Below, one piece after another: positions 7,569 to 16,439 of a DNA stretch of 38,451 bases (position 1 is the first letter of the stretch; every line of letters begins with the position of its first letter). The position numbers and the translations under genes are program-made. Under the pieces are notes generated by a model. It saw only the letters and a program-made list of their open reading frames with translations, searched no databases and was not told the origin of the DNA. The stretch is from DAOTWP01 sp034435675 (GTDB lineage: Bacteria > Chloroflexota > Anaerolineae > Aggregatilineales > Phototrophicaceae), in NCBI GenBank assembly GCA_034435675.1, contig DAOTWP010000098.1, positions 1 to 38,451 on the forward strand, read 5' to 3'.

Positions 7569-9506
7569 TTGCCGCTGCTGCTGGCGCTGCTGCTGCTGGC
7601 ACTGCCTGTCGTGCCCGCGCGCGCCCATGCCAGCCTCATCCGGTCACAACCGCCCGCCAACGCCGCGCTGGATGTCGTGCCCGGTGAAATTCGTCTGTGG
7701 TTCACCGAGCCGCTGGAACCGGCGTTCAGCCAACTCACGCTGCACGCTGCTGAGGGCGCAGAACTGCCCACACCGCCCGCGCAGGTAGACCCGGTGGATG
7801 CAGCGCAGCTTGTGCTGCTGCCCGGCGAATTGCCGCAGGGTGTCTACACCGTTGTGTGGCGCGTGGTTTCTGCGGTGGACGGACATCCCGCGCAGGGCAG
7901 ATTCGTCTTTGCAGTCGGTGTCGCCCCACCTGCCACCTCGGTCTTAGCCGTAGAGCTGCCGCTGCCTGTGGACAGCACACTCCTGCGGGCGTTTGATCTG
8001 CTGGCGCTGGCGCTGCTGCTTGGCGTGCCGGGTTTCTGGCTGCTGGTGTGGCAGCCGGCGGGCATACCGATGCAGGGCGCAGGGCTGCCCCGGCTGATGG
8101 GTTTCGGCTGGGCGCTGTCGGGGCTGAGCAGCGTGCTGCTGCTGGGGCTGCAAAGCGCGCAGGCAGGGGGTGTCGGCGTATTGGCGGCATTTGCCGATGC
8201 CGAACTGCTGGCACAGGTCCTCACGGACACGACCTTTGGCACGCTGTGGCGGACGCGGATGGCTGCGTGGCTGCTGGCGGGCGCGCTGTTGTGGATGTTC
8301 AGCAGATGGCGGGACACCCACCTGTTGTGGGGTATGCTGGCAGAAAGCACGGCGCTGCCGCTGATCAACAGCCTGTTCAGCCATGCGGCGGCGCTGCCAG
8401 ACAGTCTCACCGCGATTCTGGCGGACTGGCTGCACCTGCTGGCAGCCGCACTGTGGGTCGGCGGGCTGGTCGCGTTTGCGTGGGTGCTGTGGCGGCTGCA
8501 CAATAGCAGCAGCCCTACCAGTGCACAATCCTCCGATACACGCGCACAACACGCGGGATTACTGACGGCGCTGTTCTCGAACTACGCACGGACTTGTGTG
8601 GCGGCGCTGGCGGTGACAGGTGTATATGCTGCCTGGCTGCATGTGGGGTCGCTGGCAGCGCTGGTCAGCACGCAGTACGGGCAGGTGCTGCTGCTCAAAC
8701 TGCTGCTGTTTGTGCCGCTGCTGGCGCTGGCAGGCGTGAATCTGCTGCTTACTGTACGCGGGCTGCGCACGGGGCGCGGCGTGTGGGTCGGCAGGCTGCG
8801 CGGGCTGGTCGGCGCGGAGATTGCCCTGACCTGTGCTATTTTGCTGGCAGCAGGGGCAATGACCTCTGCCGAACCGGCACGGGGGGCATATGCCGCCCAG
8901 CAGGCACAGGTCATCCCGCCCGCAGCAGTCCCCGTGCTTGATTTTCAGGTTGTAGATGGCACACATGTGCATCTGGATATTTCACCCGGCTGGGTCGGGG
9001 AAAATCGCTTCCAGATTGCGCTGTTCGAAGATGCCACCGGTCTGCGAGTCACCGATGCCACTCAGGTACGCCTGCACTTTGATCATCCGGCGTACAGCCC
9101 GGCGCACAGCCCCGCGCGCAGTGAACTGTTCCTCCCGCACGCCGGCGGAGGATTCTACGAGATCAATGCCGCAAACTTGAGCACAGCGGGCGCATGGTTC
9201 CTGCGGGTAACGGTGCAGCGTCCTGGTCATCCTGACCTGCTGGCGGGGTTTGCCTTCAGCATTGAACTGCCGCCGCCCCCGGTGGTCGTGCAGCCTTCCG
9301 CGCTGCCCGCACTGAACGACACCGCGCTCGTCCTGCTGCTGACCGGGCTGATCGCACTGGTCAGCGGCGGGTATTTTGCTGCTGCCAGCACACCCGGCAT
9401 ACGCGGACAGTTCCAGCAGCGCCTCGCCCGGCTTACGGCGCTGCCGCTGCTGCTGCTCGGCATTCTGTTTCTGCTAACCGCTGCCAGACTAGGGATGCAG
9501 CCGTGA
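7569..9506 (+). CDS. CopC-CopD copper-binding/transport fusion protein
   Basis: The signal peptide ends ARA at residue 19, so the mature protein would start with His20 (HASLIRSQPP), the N-terminal copper ligand of CopC. The CopC domain runs to about residue 120 and includes the second copper motif VDGHPAQGRF. Roughly residues 135-435 carry about eight membrane helices of the CopD family. A soluble domain at about 455-585 (begins VLDFQVVDGTHVHLDI) and final helices follow. CopC-CopD fusions are thought to bind copper outside the membrane and import it. The start is doubtful: TTG 7569 leaves a signal peptide with no basic residue. CTG 7542, 6 bp after GGAGAA, would add LLRR-type residues and make a normal n-region. 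No other copper gene is nearby. Confidence 0.85.
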   Translation: MPLLLALLLLALPVVPARAHASLIRSQPPANAALDVVPGEIRLWFTEPLEPAFSQLTLHAAEGAELPTPPAQVDPVDAAQLVLLPGELPQGVYTVVWRVVSAVDGHPAQGRFVFAVGVAPPATSVLAVELPLPVDSTLLRAFDLLALALLLGVPGFWLLVWQPAGIPMQGAGLPRLMGFGWALSGLSSVLLLGLQSAQAGGVGVLAAFADAELLAQVLTDTTFGTLWRTRMAAWLLAGALLWMFSRWRDTHLLWGMLAESTALPLINSLFSHAAALPDSLTAILADWLHLLAAALWVGGLVAFAWVLWRLHNSSSPTSAQSSDTRAQHAGLLTALFSNYARTCVAALAVTGVYAAWLHVGSLAALVSTQYGQVLLLKLLLFVPLLALAGVNLLLTVRGLRTGRGVWVGRLRGLVGAEIALTCAILLAAGAMTSAEPARGAYAAQQAQVIPPAAVPVLDFQVVDGTHVHLDISPGWVGENRFQIALFEDATGLRVTDATQVRLHFDHPAYSPAHSPARSELFLPHAGGGFYEINAANLSTAGAWFLRVTVQRPGHPDLLAGFAFSIELPPPPVVVQPSALPALNDTALVLLLTGLIALVSGGYFAAASTPGIRGQFQQRLARLTALPLLLLGILFLLTAARLGMQP

Positions 9507-9552
9507 TGTACGCCCCACGCCTTGCGCTAAAAACCTATCTTCCTGACCACAG

Positions 9553-9717
9553 CAATTAAGTATCTATCCGCAAAATCAGATTTTCATTTAGGGGCGGGGC
9601 ATGCCTCCCCTGGCTGGATCAATATACGGAAAGATTCTACGTGGGTGCTGCATGGCGAAGCTTGCCTGTGGTCGCCCGCTGGCGTGGGCGAGGGATCGTA
9701 GCAGGGGCAAACGCCGT
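9553..9717. repeat. Hairpin-rich intergenic region
   Basis: An ATCTATCCGC box (about 9563-9572) precedes a stem at 9590-9611 (AGGGG, then GGCATGCC, then CCCCT). A further GC-rich inverted repeat (CGCCC ... GGGCG) lies near 9675-9692. This separates the convergent CopC-CopD and histidine kinase genes and may serve as a terminator in both directions, though neither strand shows a strong T-run. Confidence 0.5.
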
Positions 9718-11553
9718 TCAGCCAGCGCCAGTCTTTTTATCCACCGGCTGCGCGGGCAGCAGCACTACAAAGGTCGTGCCCACATCCACCGCGCTGGTGC
9801 AGATGATTTCGCCGCCGTGCGAGTCCACCGCATTCTTGACAATTGCCAGCCCCAGCCCCGTGCCATCAATGTAGCCGGTATTGCCCGCGCGGTGGAACGG
9901 TTCATACAGCCGTTCCAGGTCTTCCGCGGGGATACCGATGCCCTTGTCGCTGACTACCAGCTTGAGGCGGGCATCTTCCATCGCCGCACTGAAGCGCACC
10001 AGCGTGCCTGCTGGCGAGTACTTGATCGCGTTGGAGAGCAAATTGACCAGAATATGCTGGAGCAGCTTTTCATCCAGCAGATAGCTGTTGTGCGGGCAGT
10101 CATAGGTATACAGGATGTCGTGCTGGTCGCCGCCGGTAAACTGGAACTGGTCATATAAACTCTGGCAGAAGGCGCGCAAATCCAGCGGCAGCGGCTTGAA
10201 CGTCATGCGCTGCGCCTGCATTTTGCTGTAGACGAGCATATCGCTCATCATCGCGCTGAGCAGCAGACTCTGTTCACGGATTTTACCCAGATGCTCGCGA
10301 CGGCGCGCCTCACTCAGGCGGTCAAAATAGCGCTCGACCAGTTCTGCCGAGGACAAAATCACAGTCAGCGGCGTGCGAAACTCGTGTGACACCATCGTGA
10401 TAAAACGTTCCTTCAGATCAAGCAGTTCGCGTTCTTTCTCAATTTCAACCCGCAGGCGTTCCGCTTCCAGCCGCTCGCGCTGGGTCTGTTTGCGTTCGGT
10501 GATGTCGCGCACGGCAACTACATGCACACTGCGCCCGCGATAGTCAACTTCTTTGGTCTGCATTTCCGCGCTGAAAGCCGTGCCATTGCGCCGCACTGCC
10601 GACGCCTCGAACACGGTGCGACTGCCGCTGGCGAGGTGTTCCAACACCACTTGCAGCGACTCCGGCGCGATCAGCGGCATCAGCGACATACCTGCCGTTT
10701 CCTCCTGCCGGTAACCAAAGAGACTTTCAAAAGCAGGATTCACATCCAGAATCCTGGTGCGTTCCACCAGCAGCACCGCCTCAAAGGTGGCTTCAAACAG
10801 CGAACGATAACGCGCCTCGCTGGTGCGCAGGGCATCCTCGGTCTGTTTGCGCTGGGTGATGTCGTGGGCGGCGGCAATGCAGCCAATGATCATGCCGTTG
10901 TCATCGCGCAGCGGCTCAACGCGCACGTTCAGAATGCTGCCGTTTTCGTGCATTTCATACTGCGCGGTTTCGCCTTGCAGGGCATATTCATGGGCGACAA
11001 GCTGCGGATCCTGACGATCCGCCACCAGCTCATAGAGGCTTTTGCCGCCCTGTACGCCGCTGAGCTGAATCAGCCCGCCACCATGACCAGCAGCACCGCT
11101 GCCCAGCAGATAAGTCACATGCAGTTGGCGGTCTGTCGTCCACAACAGCGAGGGAATTTGCGTCATCATCAACCGCAGACGCGCATCCTGTTCACTGGCA
11201 TGCCCGGCACGTTTGTCTGTGCCACCGGTTGCATCACTGTCTGTGCCGCTGTCAACAGCGTCCTTCGCGGGCGCAGCAGGCACTGCCTGAAGTTCCGGCA
11301 TGGCCTGGCTGCAGGACCGCAGCAAAAGCAGCGCCAGCAGTATGCCCATGCTCAACCCCAGCAGGGTTAGCAGATGTGGTGGTGTGCTGAACAGTTCGAG
11401 GAAGAAGGCAGCCGCCAGTGTCAGCACTACCGCAGCGCGCAGCACAGGACAGTAGCGCGCCGCCGTGACCGGTAGATGACCGGACTCTATAGGGGAAGCC
11501 GTGGTCAGTTCACGCGAGATCTGCATGACCTGCCGTGGTGATGGTTGCCGCAT
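9718..11553 (-). CDS. Membrane-linked PAS-PAS sensor histidine kinase
   Basis: This is a two-component sensor of about 611 residues. Two predicted membrane helices lie near residues 38-80. A linker and two PAS-type modules follow; the second contains ARYRSLFEATFEAVLLVE and ends VRDITERKQ. A short coiled coil (RERLEAERLRVEIEKEREL) then leads to the HisKA box MVSHEFRTPL, with phospho-acceptor His390. The HATPase domain shows NLLSNAIKYSP (N box), DKGIGIP (G1) and GTGLGLAI (G2). No response regulator is adjacent, so it is an orphan in this window. The frame is open to a TTG at 11646; ATG 11553 and ATG 11526 are other choices, and none has a strong ribosome site. Confidence 0.9.
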   Translation of the reverse strand: MRQPSPRQVMQISRELTTASPIESGHLPVTAARYCPVLRAAVVLTLAAAFFLELFSTPPHLLTLLGLSMGILLALLLLRSCSQAMPELQAVPAAPAKDAVDSGTDSDATGGTDKRAGHASEQDARLRLMMTQIPSLLWTTDRQLHVTYLLGSGAAGHGGGLIQLSGVQGGKSLYELVADRQDPQLVAHEYALQGETAQYEMHENGSILNVRVEPLRDDNGMIIGCIAAAHDITQRKQTEDALRTSEARYRSLFEATFEAVLLVERTRILDVNPAFESLFGYRQEETAGMSLMPLIAPESLQVVLEHLASGSRTVFEASAVRRNGTAFSAEMQTKEVDYRGRSVHVVAVRDITERKQTQRERLEAERLRVEIEKERELLDLKERFITMVSHEFRTPLTVILSSAELVERYFDRLSEARRREHLGKIREQSLLLSAMMSDMLVYSKMQAQRMTFKPLPLDLRAFCQSLYDQFQFTGGDQHDILYTYDCPHNSYLLDEKLLQHILVNLLSNAIKYSPAGTLVRFSAAMEDARLKLVVSDKGIGIPAEDLERLYEPFHRAGNTGYIDGTGLGLAIVKNAVDSHGGEIICTSAVDVGTTFVVLLPAQPVDKKTGAG

Positions 11554-11827
11554 GCGGTTTCTCGACTGCTCTTGATGCCTGTAGCGCGATTGATCGGATA
11601 TTTGCCAGGCGATAGTATCGCAGAATTGATCCTGCTGATAGTGCAATTATTGCACGATCACGATCGCGATCACCTCAGGCTGGTGACATCCTGACGCACG
11701 GTCGATTGTATGCCAACGCAAAACAAACAGCAGGGGGACTCCTTTCCCACTAACGCCCGGTTAGCGGGTAACGTTTTCAGCCCCAGACAGTGACGAAACT
11801 CACTGCTTACGCCCACGCGCCCGCCAG

Positions 11828-11929
11828 TATAATCTCAAAAGATTAATTACTGATCCGACAGTAACTTGCTAAACATTCAGCAGCGTTGTTTGCGCTTTCC
11901 AGGTTTGGTTTTTCATGGTCGGATCAGTA
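11828..11929 (+). promoter_or_regulatory. Promoter -10 box and long inverted repeat upstream of the SET gene
   Basis: TATAAT (11828-11833) is about 140 bp before the SET-domain start; the matching -35 is weak. TACTGATCCGAC (11848-11859) and GTCGGATCAGTA (11918-11929) are perfect 12-bp inverted repeats 58 bp apart, so a transcript from this promoter would carry a large stem-loop leader. The rest of the gap 11647-11974 shows no gene. Confidence 0.5.
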
Positions 11930-11974
11930 GTTCACGTTGCTTAGTCCACATGTAGATGGTGAGGCGTTTTCGGC

Positions 11975-12544
11975 ATGCTGCAATCACGCTATCTTTCTGC
12001 AACATGGCTTGACCCAGCCCTCGAACTGCGCGATTCCGCAATTCATGGCAAAGGACTGTTTACAGCAGCGCCCATCCACGCGGGGGAGGTAGTATTAATT
12101 TGGGGTGGCACCCTCTACACGGCGCAGCAGCTCCACGACATCCGCGCCGGGCGGCTGCGCGTACCGGAATTTTCCTATGTGTTTGTCGAAGAAGATCTGC
12201 TGCTTGCCGCGCAGGTGGGCGGTCTGGATTATTATATCAACCATGCCTGCGACCCCAATGTCTGGATGGCGGATAACGTCACACTGGTTGCCCGGCGCGG
12301 TATCCGTCCCGGCGAAGAAATCACCTGCGATTACGCCGTCTGGGAAGGTGACCTCAGCTATGTGCTGGAACCGTGCCGCTGCGGGTCGCCCCACTGCCGC
12401 CAGCGCATTACTGGCGGTGACTGGATGCTGCCGGAGGTGCAAGAGCGTTACGCCGGGCATTTTGTACCCTACCTCAGCAGGCGCATCGCCCGCATTGCCG
12501 GCGGCGCCCGCATTGCCAGCAGCGCCATCCCTGAAGAAGCCTGA
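11975..12544 (+). CDS. SET domain-containing protein
   Basis: The 189-residue product has the SET lysine-methyltransferase fold. It opens with LRDSAIHGKGLFTAAPI and the turn GEVVLIWGG. The S-adenosylmethionine and pseudoknot motifs are YYINHACDPNVWM and GEEITCDYA. A post-SET-like Cys cluster follows (CRCGSPHCR), which would bind zinc with an upstream Cys. Family members methylate lysine on proteins; the target of bacterial stand-alone SET proteins is mostly unknown. GGTGAGG lies upstream with a somewhat long spacing of about 11 bp. The Ala/Arg-rich tail after about residue 165 is unlike the core. Family is certain; substrate unknown. Confidence 0.9.
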   Translation: MLQSRYLSATWLDPALELRDSAIHGKGLFTAAPIHAGEVVLIWGGTLYTAQQLHDIRAGRLRVPEFSYVFVEEDLLLAAQVGGLDYYINHACDPNVWMADNVTLVARRGIRPGEEITCDYAVWEGDLSYVLEPCRCGSPHCRQRITGGDWMLPEVQERYAGHFVPYLSRRIARIAGGARIASSAIPEEA

Positions 12545-12645
12545 CGACTGGCGCAGGGACACACAGCGCCCCGCGCACCCCAAAACAGCAGCAATTACCC
12601 CTGGCGCTGCGCACGCTCAGCATCTATCCGCCCCCCCGTAGCCCT

Positions 12646-12673
12646 GAACAAGGGGGGCTTAGTCCCCTTGTTC
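12646..12673. repeat. Hairpin (GAACAAGG arms, family 2)
   Basis: GAACAAGGGG (12646-12655) pairs with CCCCTTGTTC (12664-12673) around GGCTTAGT. An ATCTATCCG box precedes it at 12622-12630. It lies between convergent genes and may act as a shared terminator, although no long T-run follows. Confidence 0.75.
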
Positions 12674-12692
12674 GAGTTAAGGTATAGGTGTT

Positions 12693-14459
12693 CTACGGAC
12701 AGTCCGCCGGGCAGGTCAGGTTCGTTTCAAAGTTCGGATACGACGGTTCACAGATGGCATTACAGTTGCAGTTCGCGCCGACCACGCAGGCAGGCGGCGG
12801 ATTGCTGCCCCCGCCATTATCGCCGCCGCCCTCTGACGGCGCAGCACGCGGGATGGACACACGCGCTGTTGAACAGACATCCACCCCATTCAGCAGTGCC
12901 GTCACCTGCCACGAGAAACTGAACCCACTGCCCAACCGGCTGTCATTGACCGGGGCGGAGAGGCGCGTTTCGGTCCCTGCCGTGTTATACGACAGAGCCG
13001 CGCCCGTCTCGTTGTTGTAGATTGTCACCCGGTAATTGGTCGCCCCCGGCGCAGGATCCCAGAAGAACGATGCTGTGCCATAGGGCAGCCCGTCCAGCGG
13101 GGAAGTCGGGCGGAAAGTCGAACAGTCCACACCGCCCACTGGCACAACTGGCTGCCCAGGGCTGACCGGCGGCGGATTGATAATCACCGCGGGCGGCGTG
13201 AAATCGTTGACAAACCCGCTGCACGGACTGGGAACAATCAACTGCTGCCCGGCGTAAATGCGTGTCGGGTCGGTGATGCCATTGGCGGCGGCAATGCTGC
13301 TGATGCTGGTATCGTATTGCAGCGCAATGCGGTACAGATTCTGACCGGGCGCGACGATATGCGTCACCGGACCGGCGCACTGCCCCGGCGTGGTTTGTGT
13401 GGTGATGATTGGCTGCCCGGCAAGCACACCAAATGCCAGCCCGACGGTGCGCGCCACACCCAGTTCCTGCGGGGTTGCCGGGCGCGGCGACAGCCAGCTA
13501 ATGATATTATTGTTCTCGTCCAACTGCGCGATCAACGTTTCGCCCGTCAGCGCAATGACGCCAACCTCAGTTTCCACACTACCCTGATGCACTGTCAGCG
13601 CAATGCTGTTATCGGGCAGGGTTTGCAGTGTGATTGTGGACCCGACACGAATGGTCGCGCCGTTTACCGTCATTTCAACATGCAGCCCGTCGGGACTCTG
13701 GATGGCAACCAGCGAAGGTGCTTCCTCGCACAGCGGCTGTCCTACCCCGGTTGAGAAGTAAAACGCCTGCATCGGTGTGCGGCTGGTTTCGCCCACCACT
13801 GGCAGCGTCGTCAGTTCGGCGGGGGCAGTCACCACTGCGCGGTTGATCCAGCCGGGCACACCGTCCACCGACGTGCGCAGCCAACCGCCGTCTTCGCTGA
13901 GGGCATCCACATCCAGCGTGCTGTTCGCTTCAATCAGGCGCAGCACGTTCGAATTCAGCCCCGGACCGCTGTGCAGGTTCAGCCGCGCCAGCGTGGTAAC
14001 AGGCACGGGGGTCGCCGCAGCCACCGCCTGATCCGGCAGCACATCGTTGTTCACGGCGGCATCACCCAGCAGCAGAAACGTTACCTGCTGTCCCGGCAGG
14101 GTATTGGGCAGGTTGGCGCGCAGGCTCATCACCGCGATACCCCACTGATCGCTTTCCAGATTCAGCGGCGAGGTCTGGATCGTTTCAAGGTCGGGCAGGG
14201 CGGCGCGATCTGCCGGGCGCGTAAAGAAACCGGCTGCCTGCGGCTGGAAGAAGGACGCCAACACTTGGTTATAGCCATAGCAGGCGCTCGTGTCTTCGAG
14301 CAAGGAACAGTTGTTGCCCAGCGCTTCCAGCGCACGGGTCACCAGCGCAGTGCAATCCGCATTAAGCTGCACAGCGGGCAGGTGCGGCAGCGGCGCAGCC
14401 CCGACCCCCACCACCAGCAGCACCATACATGCAAACAGGGTTGCCAAACGAATACGCAT
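12693..14459 (-). CDS. Secreted protein with SH3, FecR-like and LysM domains
   Basis: This is an exported envelope protein of about 588 residues. The signal peptide (RIRLATLFACMVLLVVGVGA) is followed by an unrecognised domain to about 150. A bacterial SH3 domain runs about 155-210 (LNLHSGPGLNSNVL and GWLRTSVDGVPGWI). A FecR-like beta segment (GATIRVGSTITLQTLPDN) and a LysM peptidoglycan-binding module (THIVAPGQNLYRIALQYDTS to YAGQQLIVP) follow. Then come a Pro-rich linker and a fibronectin-like domain. The Gly/Pro-rich tail ends in a Cys-rich motif (CVVGANCNC ... CEPSY ... CPADCP). ATG 14459 is chosen because GGAGGAGGG stands about 8 bp upstream. It probably binds cell wall; the exact role is unknown. 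Confidence 0.85.
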   Translation of the reverse strand: MRIRLATLFACMVLLVVGVGAAPLPHLPAVQLNADCTALVTRALEALGNNCSLLEDTSACYGYNQVLASFFQPQAAGFFTRPADRAALPDLETIQTSPLNLESDQWGIAVMSLRANLPNTLPGQQVTFLLLGDAAVNNDVLPDQAVAAATPVPVTTLARLNLHSGPGLNSNVLRLIEANSTLDVDALSEDGGWLRTSVDGVPGWINRAVVTAPAELTTLPVVGETSRTPMQAFYFSTGVGQPLCEEAPSLVAIQSPDGLHVEMTVNGATIRVGSTITLQTLPDNSIALTVHQGSVETEVGVIALTGETLIAQLDENNNIISWLSPRPATPQELGVARTVGLAFGVLAGQPIITTQTTPGQCAGPVTHIVAPGQNLYRIALQYDTSISSIAAANGITDPTRIYAGQQLIVPSPCSGFVNDFTPPAVIINPPPVSPGQPVVPVGGVDCSTFRPTSPLDGLPYGTASFFWDPAPGATNYRVTIYNNETGAALSYNTAGTETRLSAPVNDSRLGSGFSFSWQVTALLNGVDVCSTARVSIPRAAPSEGGGDNGGGSNPPPACVVGANCNCNAICEPSYPNFETNLTCPADCP

Positions 14460-14641
14460 CGGGTCGCCCTCCTCCAATCCTATTGACTTCCGGGCACGTC
14501 GGCGGTGTCCGGCAGCACCCACTGCTGACTACCAGCATAGCACATTACCGGGATTTGCGCGGGCAGCGGCGGATCGTGGTAAGATGACTCGCGCATTACA
14601 CGTCCACTATAGCGAAGGCGAACAACAGAGGAACACGCACT

Positions 14642-14902
14642 ATGGCGCAGCAGTGCACCGAGCAAGAATTGCAACACCTGCTGGATTTTGTTGCCACACC
14701 CTCGCGGGATGAGATTGTGGCGATGGACTGTGACGAAAACTGCGGCGCGCTTGCTGATCTGGCAGAGCGCGTGGCGCGTGGCGAAGACCTGAGCACGCTG
14801 AAGCCCGATCTCGAAGCGCATTTCCGCTGCTATCCGGATACCCGCGAGGAGTTCGAGGCACTGGTCAGCGTGATGCGTGCCCAGCTCGAAGGCAAGTGCT
14901 GA
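14642..14902 (+). CDS. Small Cys/His protein, possibly anti-sigma-like
   Basis: The 86-residue acidic protein has Cys5, a CDENC pair near 30-34, and a motif HFRCYPDTREEFEALV. This resembles the zinc-binding helix of ZAS anti-sigma factors (HxxxC...C then an acidic helix), but the last Cys is missing. AGAGGA lies about 10 bp before the ATG. It is divergent from the LysM gene. No sigma factor adjoins it, so the anti-sigma idea is only a resemblance; a small metal-binding protein of unknown role is equally possible. The fold looks all-helical with no membrane segment. Confidence 0.6.
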   Translation: MAQQCTEQELQHLLDFVATPSRDEIVAMDCDENCGALADLAERVARGEDLSTLKPDLEAHFRCYPDTREEFEALVSVMRAQLEGKC

Positions 14903-15005
14903 GCGCCAGCAAAGCAAATGCACTTAGCTGCGCCAGCAGGCAGCCGCACCAGTTGTCGTCGTCATTAAGGCGGCATCAGTAACACCCGACTGAATCTGAG
15001 CCGCA

Positions 15006-15027
15006 CGGGCGAGGCATTGCTCGTCCG
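15006..15027. repeat. GC-rich hairpin
   Basis: CGGGCGAG (15006-15013) and CTCGTCCG (15020-15027) form an 8-bp stem with one mismatch and a 6-base loop. It is another intergenic hairpin in the 400-bp non-coding gap 14903-15302. Confidence 0.45.
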
Positions 15028-15085
15028 GTAGAGGCATTATCCTAACCCTAGTACACGAACAAGGTCAAGTTGACTACTCAGGTAC

Positions 15086-15218
15086 AGCCCTCACCCCCTC
15101 AGTCCCCCTCTCCCGAACGCCGCTTCGCGGCTGGGCGAGGGAAAATCCCCGGCAATTGGCTTTCTCCCCTCTCCTGGTGCCGAAGGCACGGTCGGGAGCG
15201 GGGTTGGGGGTGAGGGCT
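15086..15218. mobile_element. MITE-like element with AGCCCTCACCCCC ends
   Basis: The 13-nt end AGCCCTCACCCCC (15086-15098) is repeated inverted at 15206-15218. Between them lie runs of CCCCTCTCCC and GGGAGCGGGG and small inner hairpins (CCGCTTCGCGG). There is no ORF. The pattern matches widespread non-autonomous repeats in GC-rich bacterial genomes; mobility is inferred from structure only. Confidence 0.6.
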
Positions 15219-15302
15219 AGGCGAAGGCATCGGGTATCATGCTCATCTTGTCGCTGTACTAGCGCTATCATTTACAGTAAACACTGAAAGAGGCTTGGCA
15301 CC

Positions 15303-16283
15303 ATGAAGAAAGTTCGCGCACTTGTAATCGGCTCCGGACCGGCGGGCATGGCAGCCGCCCTGTACACCGCCCGCGCCCAGTTGAATCCGGTGGTCATTGT
15401 GGGCAACCAGCTTGGCGGGCAGGCGGCAACGACCCACGAAATTGACAATTACCCCGGTTTCCCTGAAGGCATTGGGGGACCGGAACTGATCGAACAGATG
15501 AAGAAGCAGGCAGAGCGCTTTGGGGCAACGTTTGAGTTCGATGCCGTGACCGAAGTGGATTTCACGCACGGCTCACCGTTCCGCGTCAAGACGTACAACG
15601 AGGAATATTCCGCCGACACGGTGATTGTGTCTATCGGCGCAGACCCGCGCAAACTGGGCGTGCCCGGCGAAGCCGAATACACCGGCTACGGCGTGAGCTA
15701 CTGCGGCACCTGCGATGGCTTCTTCTTCCGCGGCAAGGACGTGCTTGTGGTTGGCGGCGGTGACAGCGCCGTTGAAGAAGCGCTGTTCCTGACACGCTTT
15801 GCCACCAGTGTCACCGTCGTTCACCGCCGTGACGAACTGCGCGCCGGGGTGCAGCTCCAGAAGCGTGCCTTCAAAAACGAGAAGATGCACTTCATCTGGG
15901 ATACAGTCATCGAGAAGATCAACGCTGCCGATGGGCGCAGTGTCAGCAGCGCCACGCTGAAGAACCTCAAGAGCGGCGAAGTCTACGAGAAGCCGATTGA
16001 CGGCGTGTTTATCTTCATCGGGCACACGCCGAACAACAAGATTTTCGGCGATCAACTGGCGATGAACGACGAAGGCTACGTAATCGTTGACCAGCGCCAC
16101 CGCACCAGCGTGGACGGCATCTTCGCTGGCGGCGAGATCATGGATCCGATCTGGCGGCAGGTGGCAACCTCTGTCGGGCAGGGCACAGCAGCGGCAATGA
16201 GCGCCATTCACTGGCTGGAAGCGCACGAAGACCAGCTGCAGCCGCTGGACGAAGCCGCGCTGACCCCCGAAGCGGGCGATTAA
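15303..16283 (+). CDS. trxB: Thioredoxin-disulfide reductase
   Basis: This is an NADPH-dependent flavoenzyme that reduces thioredoxin. The 326-residue product has the FAD motif GSGPAGMAAALYTAR (10-24), GGQ at 38-40 and the IDNYPGFPEG signature. The redox centre CGTCDGFF uses Cys134 and Cys137. The NADPH site GGGDSAVEEA is followed by HRRDELRA. The C-terminal FAD motif is AGGEIMDPIWRQ, with E and I replacing the common DV. GAAAGAGG lies about 8 bp before the ATG. Length and residues are typical of the low-molecular-weight enzyme. No thioredoxin gene is adjacent. The C-terminal 20 residues are an acidic extension. A related ferredoxin- or other disulfide-reductase specificity is possible. Confidence 0.92.
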   Translation: MKKVRALVIGSGPAGMAAALYTARAQLNPVVIVGNQLGGQAATTHEIDNYPGFPEGIGGPELIEQMKKQAERFGATFEFDAVTEVDFTHGSPFRVKTYNEEYSADTVIVSIGADPRKLGVPGEAEYTGYGVSYCGTCDGFFFRGKDVLVVGGGDSAVEEALFLTRFATSVTVVHRRDELRAGVQLQKRAFKNEKMHFIWDTVIEKINAADGRSVSSATLKNLKSGEVYEKPIDGVFIFIGHTPNNKIFGDQLAMNDEGYVIVDQRHRTSVDGIFAGGEIMDPIWRQVATSVGQGTAAAMSAIHWLEAHEDQLQPLDEAALTPEAGD

Positions 16284-16317
16284 GCGCCGCAGTCGTTCGT
16301 TAACCGTGCAAGCCGCG

Positions 16318-16370
16318 GAGCCATCCCTACTGCTGCCAAACAGCAGGCTGCGGGGGTGGCTCTTTGGTTT
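16318..16370 (+). terminator. Rho-independent terminator of trxB
   Basis: GAGCCATCCC (16318-16327) pairs with GGGGTGGCTC (16353-16362) with one G-T wobble, and TTTGGTTTT follows. An inner CTGCTG/CAGCAG stem supports a stable hairpin. It lies about 35 bp after the stop. Confidence 0.7.
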
Positions 16371-16439
16371 TCCAATCCGCCACAAACCGGATATTACGAA
16401 GAAATTCAGAAGGCTTACGGGTTCTGATGCAGTATCACG

